Shown: positions 1 through 7,372 of the stretch, piece by piece | Numbering within the stretch: position 1 is the stretch's first letter | How the letters are laid out: every line of letters begins with the position of its first letter | Origin: CAYOLL01 sp964404765 [NCBI: uncultured Gemmatimonadota bacterium] | GTDB taxonomy: Bacteria; 4572-55 | Length of the DNA: 11,416 nucleotides | Assembly: GCA_964404765.1 (NCBI GenBank) | Contig: CAYOLL010000187.1 | Coordinates: 1-11,416, forward strand | Reading direction: 5' to 3' | Notes under the pieces: model-generated | The model's database searches: none | The model's input: only the letters and a program-made list of their open reading frames with translations | What the model was told of the DNA's origin: nothing | Made by a program: the position numbers and the translations under genes

Positions 1-3
1 CTC

Positions 4-71
4 ACAGGCCGCCCCGATGGGGCTAATTCGGATGTGGTTCGCTTTCTACAAACAGGCCGCCCTTACAGGGC
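4..71. repeat. Two-copy hairpin-forming intergenic repeat
   Basis: The 11-mer ACAGGCCGCCC occurs at 4-14 and 52-62, a 48-bp period. Each copy runs into a short perfect palindrome with a three-base loop: GCCCC-GAT-GGGGC at 11-23 and GCCCT-TAC-AGGGC at 59-71. The stem bases differ between copies but pairing is kept (a compensatory C/G to T/A change in the inner pair), so the secondary structure seems to be conserved. It looks like a dispersed REP-like repeat. The first copy starts almost at the window edge, so the array may extend to the left. Confidence 0.6.
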
Positions 72-563
72 TTGAGAACAGGTCAATCGTCCAAATGCGG
101 AAATTATTTAGCACACGTTCCTTATTGACAGCCAGGTCATTTTTTCAGGATCCGGCGCATTTTCTCGTATATAGGTTTCGTAATCAAAATCATCAATGAG
201 TTCGGTTTTCGTATTCATGCAAGTATTGGATTCCGATAAAAGCGTTCGGGAATGACACCGATAAACTGTTAGCCGGGAAATGAAACTTGCCGAAAAATAC
301 GACCAACAGCCTCATATTTATCGTGATCCCACAAGTAACCAATATCCACGCTTTGACCTCCAGCAGCCTTTTACCTCATTTCACCACTACAAAACCATGA
401 AAGAAGATACGCAAATTTTGAAACGGTATCAACACTTTTTTGTCTTGTCCAAAAGGATGTAACTGCGTAAAATGTAACCGGCTGAAATTGATGCTTCAAC
501 GCTTTAAACCAACATAAGAGAGCTTGAATTTGGTTGGATTTCTACAACGGTGGCGGGACGGTA
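72..563. other. Gene-poor region upstream of menH
   Basis: I see no convincing gene here. The short plus-strand reading frames at 17-199 and 280-462 have no recognisable motif. On the minus strand, a 36-codon frame at 218-108 (start MNTKTELIDDFDYETY) has protein-like composition, and another open stretch around 270-350 reads GYLWDHDKYEAVGRIF. Both could be remnants of a decayed gene, but neither has a clear family or a strong ribosome binding site. The last part (about 480-563) must hold the menH leader. No clear promoter stands out. Confidence 0.4.
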
Positions 564-1388
564 ATGACTTCAACAATATCAAAAGACGGATTCGCCTATA
601 CGATCGCCTCCAATCGCCACAAACCGGTTATTCTGTTGCTGCATGGCTTCCTGGGTTGCCGTGCCGACTGGACGGAAATTGCCACGGGTTTAAGCGACGA
701 TTTTTGCCCGCTGACGGTCGATTTACCCGGTCATGGTCAGACGCGCGTCGCGTTAGATCAATATGATTTTCCGGCAACGGCACGGTTGCTGACACGGCTG
801 CTGGATGAACTGCGCATCGGGCGATGCCATGCGCTGGGCTATTCCATGGGCGGGCGGCTGGCGCTGTATTTGACGATTAAGCATCCGGATCGAATAGACT
901 GCGGCGTCATTGAGTCGGCCTCGCCCGGTTTAAAAACAGCCGCCGAGCGCCTGACCAGGCAGCAGCAGGATCAGCAATCAGCCCAAAAGCTTTTAACCGA
1001 TTTTGATAGATTTTTGGCCGATTGGTACGCCCAGCCGCTCTTTCAATCTTTGGCGAAACAGCCAGCTATGTTAGCCGAGCTTATTGCCCGGCGGCGGCTT
1101 AATCAACCTTGCTTATTGGCCCAATCTTTGCAAAAGGCCGGGACCGGCGCGCAAGATTCGCTGTGGCCGGAGCTGGTCGGCCTCAAAAATCCCGTTCTGC
1201 TCTTAGCCGGTGAATACGACGTTAAATATCAGCAGATTATGCAGGCAATGCGGCAAGTTCAGCCAGCTTTATTCATGCAGATCATTCCAAATGCCGGGCA
1301 TAATATTCATTTGGAACAGCCAATGCTTTATCTTGAAAGTGTGCGGCGTTTTTTTATGGGCTCTGGCGATTTTGGGGCTAATAAATAA
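564..1388 (+). CDS. menH: MenH-type alpha/beta hydrolase (SHCHC synthase)
   Basis: This is probably 2-succinyl-6-hydroxy-2,4-cyclohexadiene-1-carboxylate synthase. In menaquinone synthesis the enzyme eliminates pyruvate from the MenD product SEPHCHC to give SHCHC. From the chosen ATG it is 274 residues, close to family size. Visible features are the oxyanion-loop LHGFLG (26-31), PGHG (55-58), the nucleophile elbow GYSMGG with Ser94, GEYD with Asp219, and AGHNIHLEQP with His246, a complete Ser-Asp-His triad. The stretch GTGAQDSLWPEL followed by NPVLLLAGEYD is typical of MenH. An in-frame TTG at 534 would add ten residues rich in Gly (MDFYNGGGTV); the ATG at 564 fits the family better, although its ribosome binding site is weak. 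No other men gene is visible nearby, so specificity is inferred from sequence alone. A generic alpha/beta hydrolase is the alternative. Confidence 0.83.
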   Translation: MTSTISKDGFAYTIASNRHKPVILLLHGFLGCRADWTEIATGLSDDFCPLTVDLPGHGQTRVALDQYDFPATARLLTRLLDELRIGRCHALGYSMGGRLALYLTIKHPDRIDCGVIESASPGLKTAAERLTRQQQDQQSAQKLLTDFDRFLADWYAQPLFQSLAKQPAMLAELIARRRLNQPCLLAQSLQKAGTGAQDSLWPELVGLKNPVLLLAGEYDVKYQQIMQAMRQVQPALFMQIIPNAGHNIHLEQPMLYLESVRRFFMGSGDFGANK

Positions 1389-1402
1389 ATAATTCAGGTT
1401 AA
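1388..1402. repeat. Isolated copy of MITE-like element end
   Basis: AATAATTCAGGTTAA here matches 14 of 15 bases with AATAATTCAGGCTAA at 2278-2292, the right border of the inverted-repeat element downstream of lpoB. It starts at the last base of the menH stop codon. It may be a solo end left by excision or a chance AT-rich match. Confidence 0.35.
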
Positions 1403-1507
1403 AATTTAAAAATTGACGGGAAGATTTCTCATCCAAAAGCGTATCACAGATAGAAATGGTTCATTTTGTCAATATTTGTTGATCCACATTTTTGAGGAGG
1501 TTGGGAT

Positions 1508-2125
1508 ATGAAGACATTTTTTCGCATTGGGCAGCTTGCGCTCATAATTTCGATGGCTTTGCTGGCATTTGGCTGCGCCGGAACGACGCAAACCGTTACC
1601 CGGGTTGACCCGGCGACAATTGCTGATTTGAGCGGCAAGTGGAACGACACCGATTCCCGCAAGGTCTCGGATGAAATGATCGCCGATTGTCTGGGCGGTG
1701 TTTGGTTGAAGAGCTTTTTGAAAGCAAGCGGCAAAGAGCCGGTCGTTGTGGTGGGTCAGGTCCGTAATTTAAGCCATGAGCATATCAGCGAAAATACCTT
1801 TATTATGGATATGGAGCGGGTATTTGTCAATTCCGGTGAAGTCACGGTGGTCCAAGGTGGCGTCATGCGCGACGAAATTCGGGAAGAGCGGGCCGATCAA
1901 CAAGAGTTTGCTACGGCGGAAACGCGCAAAGCCTTTCGTCGGGAAACAGGCGCCGATTACATTCTGACAGGCTCAATCGATTCAATTGTAGATAAAGTGG
2001 AAGGCGCAAAGGTCGTCTTCTATCAAGTCAATTTGGAATTAGTTGATATTGAGACCAACAAAAAAGTCTGGATCGGCGACAAAAAGATCAAGAAGATCGT
2101 CGAACGTGGGCGAGCGACCTACTAA
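1508..2125 (+). CDS. LpoB-like outer-membrane lipoprotein
   Basis: A 205-residue lipoprotein resembling the LpoB (penicillin-binding protein activator) family. E. coli LpoB sits in the outer membrane and stimulates the peptidoglycan synthase PBP1B; whether that partner applies here is inference. The N-terminus has a Lys/Arg start, a hydrophobic segment (about 9-22) and a lipobox ending AFGC with Cys23. Family features are LSGKWNDTDS (41-50), GADYILTGSI (148-157), FYQVNLELVDIET (171-183) and KVWIGDKKIKK (186-196), the usual order of the compact LpoB domain. There is no long disordered tether after the Cys of the kind seen in enterobacterial LpoB. The start is set by a strong Shine-Dalgarno GAGGAGG at 1494-1500, seven bases from the ATG. 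The next gene encodes a TPR lipoprotein of a type I recall being encoded beside LpoB homologues in other genomes, which supports the assignment. Confidence 0.82.
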   Translation: MKTFFRIGQLALIISMALLAFGCAGTTQTVTRVDPATIADLSGKWNDTDSRKVSDEMIADCLGGVWLKSFLKASGKEPVVVVGQVRNLSHEHISENTFIMDMERVFVNSGEVTVVQGGVMRDEIREERADQQEFATAETRKAFRRETGADYILTGSIDSIVDKVEGAKVVFYQVNLELVDIETNKKVWIGDKKIKKIVERGRATY

Positions 2126-2126
2126 G

Positions 2127-2287
2127 CTGAATTATTGACCACGAAATACACAAAATACACGAAAGGTTTATGAATTAAAGCGTTGCGTAGCTCGGACAGA
2201 CAAAATTCAAAATTCTGGTGTGACGCTTTGCAATCCTTTATTTCCGTGTGTTTCGAGTATTTCGTGGTTATTTCATGAATAATTCAG
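2127..2287. mobile_element. MITE-like inverted-repeat element A
   Basis: A non-coding element of about 160 bp that begins two bases after the lpoB stop codon. Its ends are inverted copies: CTGAATTATT at 2127-2136 and AATAATTCAG near 2278-2287. Inside these, ACCACGAAATAC (2138-2149) is matched perfectly by its reverse complement at 2257-2268. The similarity continues inward with the CACGAAAG/CACGGAAA type motif and with AAAGCG/CGCTTT. It could fold as one long imperfect hairpin. There is no transposase, so if mobile it would have to be moved in trans. It may also serve as the terminator region of lpoB. Confidence 0.55.
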
Positions 2288-2316
2288 GCTAAGGATCATC
2301 CTGAATTATTCATGAA
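2272..2316. repeat. 17-bp perfect palindrome joining elements A and B
   Basis: TTCATGAATAATTCAGG (2272-2288) is the exact reverse complement of CCTGAATTATTCATGAA (2300-2316), with an 11-base spacer CTAAGGATCAT. The right arm is the left border of element B and the left arm is the right border of element A, so the palindrome marks their junction. No U-run follows, so it is not a classical intrinsic terminator, though its RNA would form a strong hairpin. Confidence 0.7.
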
Positions 2317-2488
2317 GCTTAACGCAAACGACGCAAGAGGCGCTAAGGACGCAAGATAGACGATTTTGTCAAAAAATAAATCGTTACGGCATGCTGTGGT
2401 ACAACGCTTCGGTATCCTGATGTAAATCAAGCGGTTGCGTCACTTGCATTTTTGCGACTCTTGCGTTTATGATTTTTTCAGGATCATC
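2294..2488. mobile_element. MITE-like inverted-repeat element B
   Basis: A second non-coding inverted-repeat element of about 195 bp. Its terminal motif GATCATCCTGAA (2294-2305) is matched at 11 of 12 positions by the reverse complement of TTCAGGATCATC (2477-2488). The subterminal arms are runs of GACGCAAG-type motifs: AACGCAAACGACGCAAGAGG at 2321-2340 on the left, and the reverse complement of the stretch at about 2434-2467 on the right. The middle (2356-2430) has no visible gene. Together with element A it fills nearly all the space between lpoB and the TPR gene, leaving about 55 bp before the latter. Confidence 0.55.
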
Positions 2489-2542
2489 AACTTAACAACT
2501 TTGGGTCACCGGATTGCCAACACCGTTGGAGCGTTTACAGCC

Positions 2543-3841
2543 ATGCACCGTATCTATCGAATTATCTATATATCTGGCCTGTTGATAGCGAGCGGCTGCG
2601 CTACGCATCCACAGTCTTTAGCCCATATTGAGGAAGCGCTGTACGCGGGTGACTTTGCGGCGGCGGACACGCTGATTTTGCAGGAAAAAGCGTTGGCGCA
2701 GGGCAAAGATCGGCTGCTGTTCTACCTTCATACCGGTTTGATAACCCATCTGAATGGTGAATATGGGCGCAGTAACAGTTATTTTGATCTGGCAGATGCC
2801 CGCTTTGATGAACTGTATACAAAATCGGTTACTTCCGAAGCAGCGGCCTTGTTAGTCAACGACATGGCCCGCGCCTATTCCGGTGAAGATTATGAAAAGG
2901 TGATGATTCATTACTACATGGCGCTTAATTACTTGCAGCTTGGCGAGTTAGATGATGCGCTGGTGGAATGCCGCCGGGTTAATGTGAAATTGGAAGAGAT
3001 GAACCAAAAATATGACGCGCACAAAAATGTCTACCAGGCTGACGCATTTATTCACTACCTGATGGGTATGATTTACGAAGCGGCGGGCGAGGTCAATAAT
3101 GCATTTATTGCCTATCGCAATGCCGCGGATGTTTATGAGCGGGACTATGCGGTTTATTATGGCCTGAATGTGCCGGAACAGCTTGCTGATGATGTGCTGC
3201 GAACGGCGCAGGCCCTCGGCTTTTCGACCGAGCTTGAGCGCTATAAGCAGAAGTGGGGCAAGACAGCCTGGACAGCGCCGCAGGAGCATCAGGCGCAGGG
3301 TGAGGTTATTTTAATCTGGGATAACGGGCAGGCGCCCTACAAAGATCAGGATGCGCTGGAGATTGCGCTGGACAACTATTATTTGCGGGTGGCTTTTCCG
3401 CGCTATGTGCCGCGTCCGCCACGGTTTCAGCAGGCTGTGCTGGAAATCAACAGTCAGCGCGCCGGCACATTTATTGTCCAGGATATCAGCGGCATTGCCA
3501 TCAAAAACCTGCAGGATCGGGCCGGACGGACAATGGCGCGCGCTACCGTCCGCAGCGTTGCTAAATACGCGCTTAAGGAAAAGGTTGAGGACGAATGGGG
3601 CGAGGCTGCCGGCTGCCTCTTTAACATGTTTGCCGCCGCCACGGAGCAGGCCGATACCCGCAGTTGGTTTACCTTGCCCGATAACATTCAGATTGCCCGG
3701 TTGCTGTGCCCGCCGGGAGTGCATAACGCCCGACTTCAGTTTAAGGACAGCCGGGGCAGCAGTGAACAAATGGACGTTATCCGGAATGTGAATGTCCGCG
3801 CCGGCCGGATCACCTTCATTAGTTATCGAACTTTTCAATAG
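2543..3841 (+). CDS. TPR-containing lipoprotein, COG3014-like
   Basis: From the ATG at 2543 this is a 432-residue lipoprotein. The signal segment is about 3-18 and the lipobox IASGC places the lipidated cysteine at 19. An in-frame TTG at 2435 would bury the signal peptide behind 36 residues translated from element B, so it is rejected. Helical tetratricopeptide-type repeats cover about 25-235, clearest at 122-145 (YYMALNYLQLGELDDALVEC) and 168-200 (FIHYLMGMIYEAAGEVNNAF). The C-terminal part (about 252-432) contains TEQADTRSWFTLPDNIQIAR (367-386), which I recognise from the uncharacterised COG3014 family. The function is unknown. The family's association with LpoB-like lipoproteins suggests an envelope or outer-membrane assembly role (inference). 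The ribosome binding site is weak (GGAG at 2528-2531, 11 bases away). Confidence 0.75.
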   Translation: MHRIYRIIYISGLLIASGCATHPQSLAHIEEALYAGDFAAADTLILQEKALAQGKDRLLFYLHTGLITHLNGEYGRSNSYFDLADARFDELYTKSVTSEAAALLVNDMARAYSGEDYEKVMIHYYMALNYLQLGELDDALVECRRVNVKLEEMNQKYDAHKNVYQADAFIHYLMGMIYEAAGEVNNAFIAYRNAADVYERDYAVYYGLNVPEQLADDVLRTAQALGFSTELERYKQKWGKTAWTAPQEHQAQGEVILIWDNGQAPYKDQDALEIALDNYYLRVAFPRYVPRPPRFQQAVLEINSQRAGTFIVQDISGIAIKNLQDRAGRTMARATVRSVAKYALKEKVEDEWGEAAGCLFNMFAAATEQADTRSWFTLPDNIQIARLLCPPGVHNARLQFKDSRGSSEQMDVIRNVNVRAGRITFISYRTFQ

Positions 3842-3870
3842 CGCCGACACAGAGTCCACGAGCTTACCCG

Positions 3871-4371
3871 ATGCAAATACCGCAAACTGTTCTTGAGCAA
3901 CTTTGCCGCCAAACGCAAAACTATCAGCGCTTGATTGATCGGTTCATTGCGGACATTGATTTCGGGCAGGCTTGTGTTCGTCTTGCTGAGGGGCGGCCTT
4001 GTCTGGCCTGGTTAGTCGGGCATTTGAGCGACAATACAGGCGTTGTATGTTGTGCTTTACGTAAAGCCCCGTCACAGACCGAAGCTTATCCGCACCATTT
4101 TTGGCAGCCCCGGACAGCGGCTGATTGGGCAGGCGTAAAAGCAGAATGGGCGGCATCTTCCCGGCGGCTATTGGATATTTTGCAGTCTGCGGATGATACG
4201 TTGCTGGCGGAAGCGCCGGAAATTGAAGTGCATCCGGCTTTTCGGGATCAATACACGAATAAATATGCTTTTTTAGCCGGGCATGTTTTTCACCTGGCTT
4301 ATCATTTGGGACAAATGGGCAGCCTGCGGGCCGCTTTGGGGCTGGCTTGGCCGGTCGGAGAAAGCAATTGA
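3871..4371 (+). CDS. DinB-superfamily four-helix protein
   Basis: A 166-residue protein of the DinB/DinB_2 (YfiT-like) superfamily: soluble, cytoplasmic, four-helix-bundle metalloproteins. Some members are thiol-dependent transferases (bacillithiol or mycothiol S-transferases); most are uncharacterised. The metal-binding histidine triad is visible: His51 in CLAWLVGHL, and His141 and His145 in the HVFHLAYHLGQMGSLR motif near the C-terminus. Length is normal. It starts 29 bp after the TPR gene stop, so it may be co-transcribed, but no functional link is evident. The ATG is preceded by only a weak ribosome binding site (GAG near 3859-3861). The substrate cannot be predicted. Confidence 0.78.
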   Translation: MQIPQTVLEQLCRQTQNYQRLIDRFIADIDFGQACVRLAEGRPCLAWLVGHLSDNTGVVCCALRKAPSQTEAYPHHFWQPRTAADWAGVKAEWAASSRRLLDILQSADDTLLAEAPEIEVHPAFRDQYTNKYAFLAGHVFHLAYHLGQMGSLRAALGLAWPVGESN

Positions 4372-4388
4372 GATTGCAACAAGATGCT

Positions 4389-4425
4389 TTCAGCAGTACT
4401 TAGTACATTGTACTTAGTGGCTGAA
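4389..4425. promoter_or_regulatory. Repeat-bearing intergenic site (possible operator or hairpin)
   Basis: Between the DinB-like and DUF1028 genes, TTCAGC (4389-4394) and GCTGAA (4420-4425) form an inverted repeat. It encloses two direct copies of GTACTTAGT (4396-4404 and 4410-4418), 14 bp apart. It could be an operator, a weak hairpin ending the upstream transcript (a T-rich stretch follows at about 4434-4445), or neither. Confidence 0.3.
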
Positions 4426-4478
4426 CAGTTACACTTTTTATTTTAAAGTCTTGCAACCCTATAAAAAAGGAGAAACCG

Positions 4479-5453
4479 ATGAAACGCTTTCTAATTAGCG
4501 TACTGCTTCTGTGGAGCGCAACCGTCCAGGCCCAGCGGCCTTATGCGGACAAACTGGTGCACACATTTTCAATTGTGGCACGGGATTCCGTTACCGGCGA
4601 TATGGGAGTGGCCGTTCAATCGCATTGGTTTTCGGTCGGATCTGTGGTCGGTTGGGCCGAGGCCGGTGTGGGGGCGATTGCCACGCAATCGCTTGCGAAT
4701 GTTTCGTTTGGTCCGCGCGGGTTAGCGCTACTCAAGGCTGGTTTTTCGGCCAAACAGGCGGTTGATTCGCTGATGGCTTCGGATGACGGACGGGAATATC
4801 GGCAATTGGCAATCGTGGACGCCAGGGGCAATGTCGCAGCTTATACCGGCAAACTATGCATTCCCGATGCCGGCCATCACATCGGCCCCGGATTTTCAGT
4901 CGAAGCAAATTTGATGCTGAACGATAAGGTGTGGCCGGCCATGGCCGCAGCGTTTGAGCAGGCGAAAGGCCCGTTGGCTGAGCGAATGGTTGCCGCTCTG
5001 GAAGCGGCTCAGGCAGTGGGCGGCGATATCCGCGGACAGCAGTCAGCCTCTTTGCTGATTGTGCATGGACAGGCAAGCGGCAAAGTTTGGGAAGATCGCC
5101 CGATTGACCTGCGGGTGGAGGATCACCCCGCTCCGGTACAGGAATTGAAGCGCCTGTTACAGGTTTACCGGGCCTATGAGTATATGAACAACGGCGATTT
5201 GGCTATGGAAAAGAAAGATATAGACGGCGCACTGCGTGAATACAGCGCCGCTGAAGCGCTCTTTCCGGACAATCTGGAGATGAAATACTGGCACGCCGTT
5301 TCTCTGGCTAACGCCGGCCTGGTCGACCAATCGCTGCCGATCTTCAAGGAAATTTTTGCTAAAGATGCGAATTGGCGCGTTTTAACCGAACGACTCCCAA
5401 AAACCGAATTGCTGAAAGTCAGCCCGACGGATTTAGAAAAAATCTTGAAATAA
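4479..5453 (+). CDS. Secreted DUF1028 protein with C-terminal TPR-like tail
   Basis: A 324-residue exported protein. A signal peptide covers about 1-19 (MKRFLISVLLLWSATVQA, likely cut at Ala-Gln-Ala or just after). The DUF1028 domain (PF06267, Ntn-hydrolase-like fold, function unknown) spans about 27-220. Hallmarks are HTFSIVARDSVTGDMGVAVQ (28-47), WAEAGVGAIATQ (59-70), GPRGL (78-82), AGHHIGPGFSVEANLM (131-146) and GGDIRGQQSASLLIV (181-195). The Thr29 region is a candidate catalytic site only by analogy with Ntn hydrolases. The tail (about 225-300) is helical with one or two TPR-like units (AYEYMNNGDLAMEKKDIDGA and the following helix pair), then ends in ILK. The start is supported by AAGGAG at 4467-4472, six bases before the ATG. 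Many DUF1028 proteins lack a signal peptide, so a periplasmic or extracytoplasmic role is likely here. Confidence 0.82.
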   Translation: MKRFLISVLLLWSATVQAQRPYADKLVHTFSIVARDSVTGDMGVAVQSHWFSVGSVVGWAEAGVGAIATQSLANVSFGPRGLALLKAGFSAKQAVDSLMASDDGREYRQLAIVDARGNVAAYTGKLCIPDAGHHIGPGFSVEANLMLNDKVWPAMAAAFEQAKGPLAERMVAALEAAQAVGGDIRGQQSASLLIVHGQASGKVWEDRPIDLRVEDHPAPVQELKRLLQVYRAYEYMNNGDLAMEKKDIDGALREYSAAEALFPDNLEMKYWHAVSLANAGLVDQSLPIFKEIFAKDANWRVLTERLPKTELLKVSPTDLEKILK

Positions 5454-5454
5454 T

Positions 5455-5475
5455 CGGCCGTATTTTTCTGGGCCG
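5455..5475. terminator. Possible stem-loop between convergent genes
   Basis: CGGCC (5455-5459) pairs with GGCCG (5471-5475) around an 11-base loop that includes a T-run. It lies in the 29-bp gap between the convergent DUF1028 and sigma-54 activator genes, where a bidirectional terminator would be expected. The stem is short and no U-run follows directly on the plus strand, so this is tentative. Confidence 0.3.
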
Positions 5476-5482
5476 GAGTCCG

Positions 5483-7057
5483 CTAATTTTTTCGGGTGAT
5501 TGGCTGCAAGTTATATTGGCGCAAGTGATCGTAAAATCGTTTTTGATCTTCCGGCAGGACGTTAAAATAAGCGCCCAATTTTGTATAGGATCCATCACAA
5601 GCTTTTAGGCCAAGCTGAATAAGCGCTTTGACATCGTCGCGGCTTAAATCCCTATTCATAAACGGGATTTTGACGACATCCCAATAAGACGCACCCTCTT
5701 CGGTCATGCGGCGGTACAGTTCCTCAATTTGCGTGGCCCCAACCGGGTCGGCGGCAGACTGTTTTTCCTTTCGGGCATGGCTGCCCGGGAGATTTCCGTA
5801 CACGCTTGAATTTGCGGTCAGATGCTCAAACATCTTATTTTGCTGATCCAGGTAACGGGTCAAAATCGCCAGGGCATCGCGTAAAGTCGGTTCGGGCGAG
5901 GCTTCCGTTTTGCGCTGCCTTTCCTGAACCTTGGGCATGACATCGCCAATGTCAATGACATCGGTGACGCTCATCCAAAAGCCGGTTTCGACCACGCTTT
6001 TTAGCTCGCGAATATTTCCCGGATAGTTGTATGCCCGCAAGAATTGAAATGCGTCGGCTGAAAATTGCTTGCGAATGCCGTGCGCCTTATTTAACTCGTT
6101 CAGATAATAGTCAAGCAGCAACTCGCAGTCTTCGCCGCGCTCGCGCAGGGGCGGCAGTTCCACCACAAATGCGCTTAGCCGATAATATAAATCCTCGCGA
6201 AAAGCGCCTCTTTCCACCATCGCCAGCAAGTTTCGGTGCGTGGCCGAAACGACGCGCACATCCACTTTCTGAATGTTTTTTGCCCCCAGCGGTTTAATCT
6301 CCTGTTTATCTAATACGCGCAGCAGCATTTTTTGCGCTTCCAATGATAGCTCGCCGACTTCATCCAGAAAAACCGTGCCGCTGCTGGCCATTTCAAACAC
6401 GCCTTTATGATCTTCCACCGCGCCCGTAAAACTGCCCTTTTTATGGCCGAACAATTCACTGACCATTAAATTTTCGTTTTGAAACTGTCCGCAATTGACC
6501 GAATAAAAAGCTTTATCCTCACGCGGGCTCCACAAGTGGCAAAGGCGGGCAAATACCTCTTTACCGACCCCCGTTTCACCGGTAATGAGGACAGGTCGGT
6601 CGGCTCTGGCAAACAGCCGTAAATGCTGCTTGCGCTCCATCAGCACCGAGTTGAAGCCGATAAAAACGATCGGCTCACCCCAGCGCTCCTGCGAGATATT
6701 TTTGATTCGCTGGTTATGGATAAACAGCTCGGACAGGACGGCCAATTCTTTAAGCAATTTGCGAGTTGCTGTGGCCGTAATCGTTTTTTTGGGACCAGCG
6801 CATACAACTAAACCCGCGCCGCTTTTGGTGACAATAATCGGTATGCCCAGCCCGTCGCGGCCCTCCTCTGTTTTAAAAAGACGCTCTTTCTTATCGCGGA
6901 TTATTTCGTGATAAATCGGCGGGATTTGCCGCTCCTGCAAGGCAAACCAGATTTTCCCGGATGGCGTTAGCCAACCGGCGTCGCACCAGTCCACGCCGCT
7001 TTGGGCGGCTACTTCGTTCAGCTTATGCGTCAGCTTGCCCAGAAAAAAAGATTCCAT
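5483..7057 (-). CDS. Sigma-54 enhancer-binding transcriptional activator
   Basis: A 524-residue bacterial enhancer-binding protein that uses ATP to remodel RNA polymerase-sigma54. The AAA+ domain spans about 130-365 and all key motifs are present: Walker A GETGVGKE (160-167), the sigma-54 contact loop as GSFTGA (208-213, Ser for the usual Ala), Walker B TVFLDEVGEL (228-237), FREDLYYRL with arginine-finger residues (287-295), and NYPGNIREL (344-352). The N-terminal region (about 1-125) is not a recognisable response-regulator receiver. Its alternating strands and helices (for example GIPIIVTKSGAGLVVCAG at 71-88) suggest a GAF-like sensor, but this is uncertain. The C-terminus (about 455-518) reads SYWDVVKIPFMNRDLSRDDV and then KACDGSYTKLGAYFNV, a Fis-type HTH of divergent form. 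No histidine kinase is adjacent. The ATG at 7057 has GAGGCAG just upstream. The targets are unknown. Confidence 0.88.
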   Translation of the reverse strand: MESFFLGKLTHKLNEVAAQSGVDWCDAGWLTPSGKIWFALQERQIPPIYHEIIRDKKERLFKTEEGRDGLGIPIIVTKSGAGLVVCAGPKKTITATATRKLLKELAVLSELFIHNQRIKNISQERWGEPIVFIGFNSVLMERKQHLRLFARADRPVLITGETGVGKEVFARLCHLWSPREDKAFYSVNCGQFQNENLMVSELFGHKKGSFTGAVEDHKGVFEMASSGTVFLDEVGELSLEAQKMLLRVLDKQEIKPLGAKNIQKVDVRVVSATHRNLLAMVERGAFREDLYYRLSAFVVELPPLRERGEDCELLLDYYLNELNKAHGIRKQFSADAFQFLRAYNYPGNIRELKSVVETGFWMSVTDVIDIGDVMPKVQERQRKTEASPEPTLRDALAILTRYLDQQNKMFEHLTANSSVYGNLPGSHARKEKQSAADPVGATQIEELYRRMTEEGASYWDVVKIPFMNRDLSRDDVKALIQLGLKACDGSYTKLGAYFNVLPEDQKRFYDHLRQYNLQPITRKN

Positions 7058-7138
7058 ATCTGCCTCGTTTCTGATATTGGTATATGCTCAAAACTGTCAA
7101 TTTTATCCATAACTCCGTACTCGCTGTCCATGCGTCTG

Positions 7139-7372
7139 TCAGGCCAGCCCGTTCCACGCCTCCATGGAAAGCGCGCGCCCTAAAATAGACTCAACTTCCT
7201 TCAACAGCATCTTCAATTGGGGGACGGAATATTCTTTGTTCGACGGGATTGTCAGCCGTTGCGTTTGATAAACCATAAACTCATGCCGCGAGCCCGCGTA
7301 CGGTCCGATAAAACCCAATTGCTTCAACCGTTGCACAAACAAACGACGTTTACACGGCTGCCAACGACTCAT
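7139..7372 (-). CDS. hicA: HicA-family mRNA interferase toxin
   Basis: A 77-residue HicA/YcfA-family toxin. The family has a small dsRBD-like fold and cleaves mRNA through a conserved histidine. Visible features are the basic N-terminus with KRRLFVQRLKQLGF (8-21), the catalytic-region motif GPYAGSRHEFMVY with His30, RLTIPSNKEYSVPQLKMLL (39-57) and a C-terminal helix. Length and motif order look intact. It overlaps the preceding hicB by 23 bp, so the two are translated as a unit, with the antitoxin first (the hicBA order). Unlike the other two toxins in this cluster it shows no sign of decay. It could be active, held in check by the HicB-like partner. Confidence 0.83.
   Translation of the reverse strand: MSRWQPCKRRLFVQRLKQLGFIGPYAGSRHEFMVYQTQRLTIPSNKEYSVPQLKMLLKEVESILGRALSMEAWNGLA

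Noticed and set aside
108-218. A 36-residue minus-strand frame (MNTKTELIDDFDYETY...) as a small gene
   Set aside because: Its composition is protein-like, but there is no clear ribosome binding site, family match or neighbour logic. Too short to call.
280-462. A 60-residue plus-strand frame as a gene
   Set aside because: No recognisable motif, no ribosome binding site and atypical composition; most likely spurious.
2435-2542. N-terminal extension of the TPR lipoprotein from TTG at 2435
   Set aside because: It is translated from the inverted-repeat element and would place 36 residues before the lipoprotein signal peptide. ATG at 2543 restores a normal lipobox at Cys19.
7071-7100. TTGACA-N18-TATCAG as a sigma-70 promoter for the sigma-54 activator
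   Set aside because: The implied start site would fall only about seven bases before the ATG, inside the apparent ribosome binding site, so it would need a nearly leaderless mRNA.
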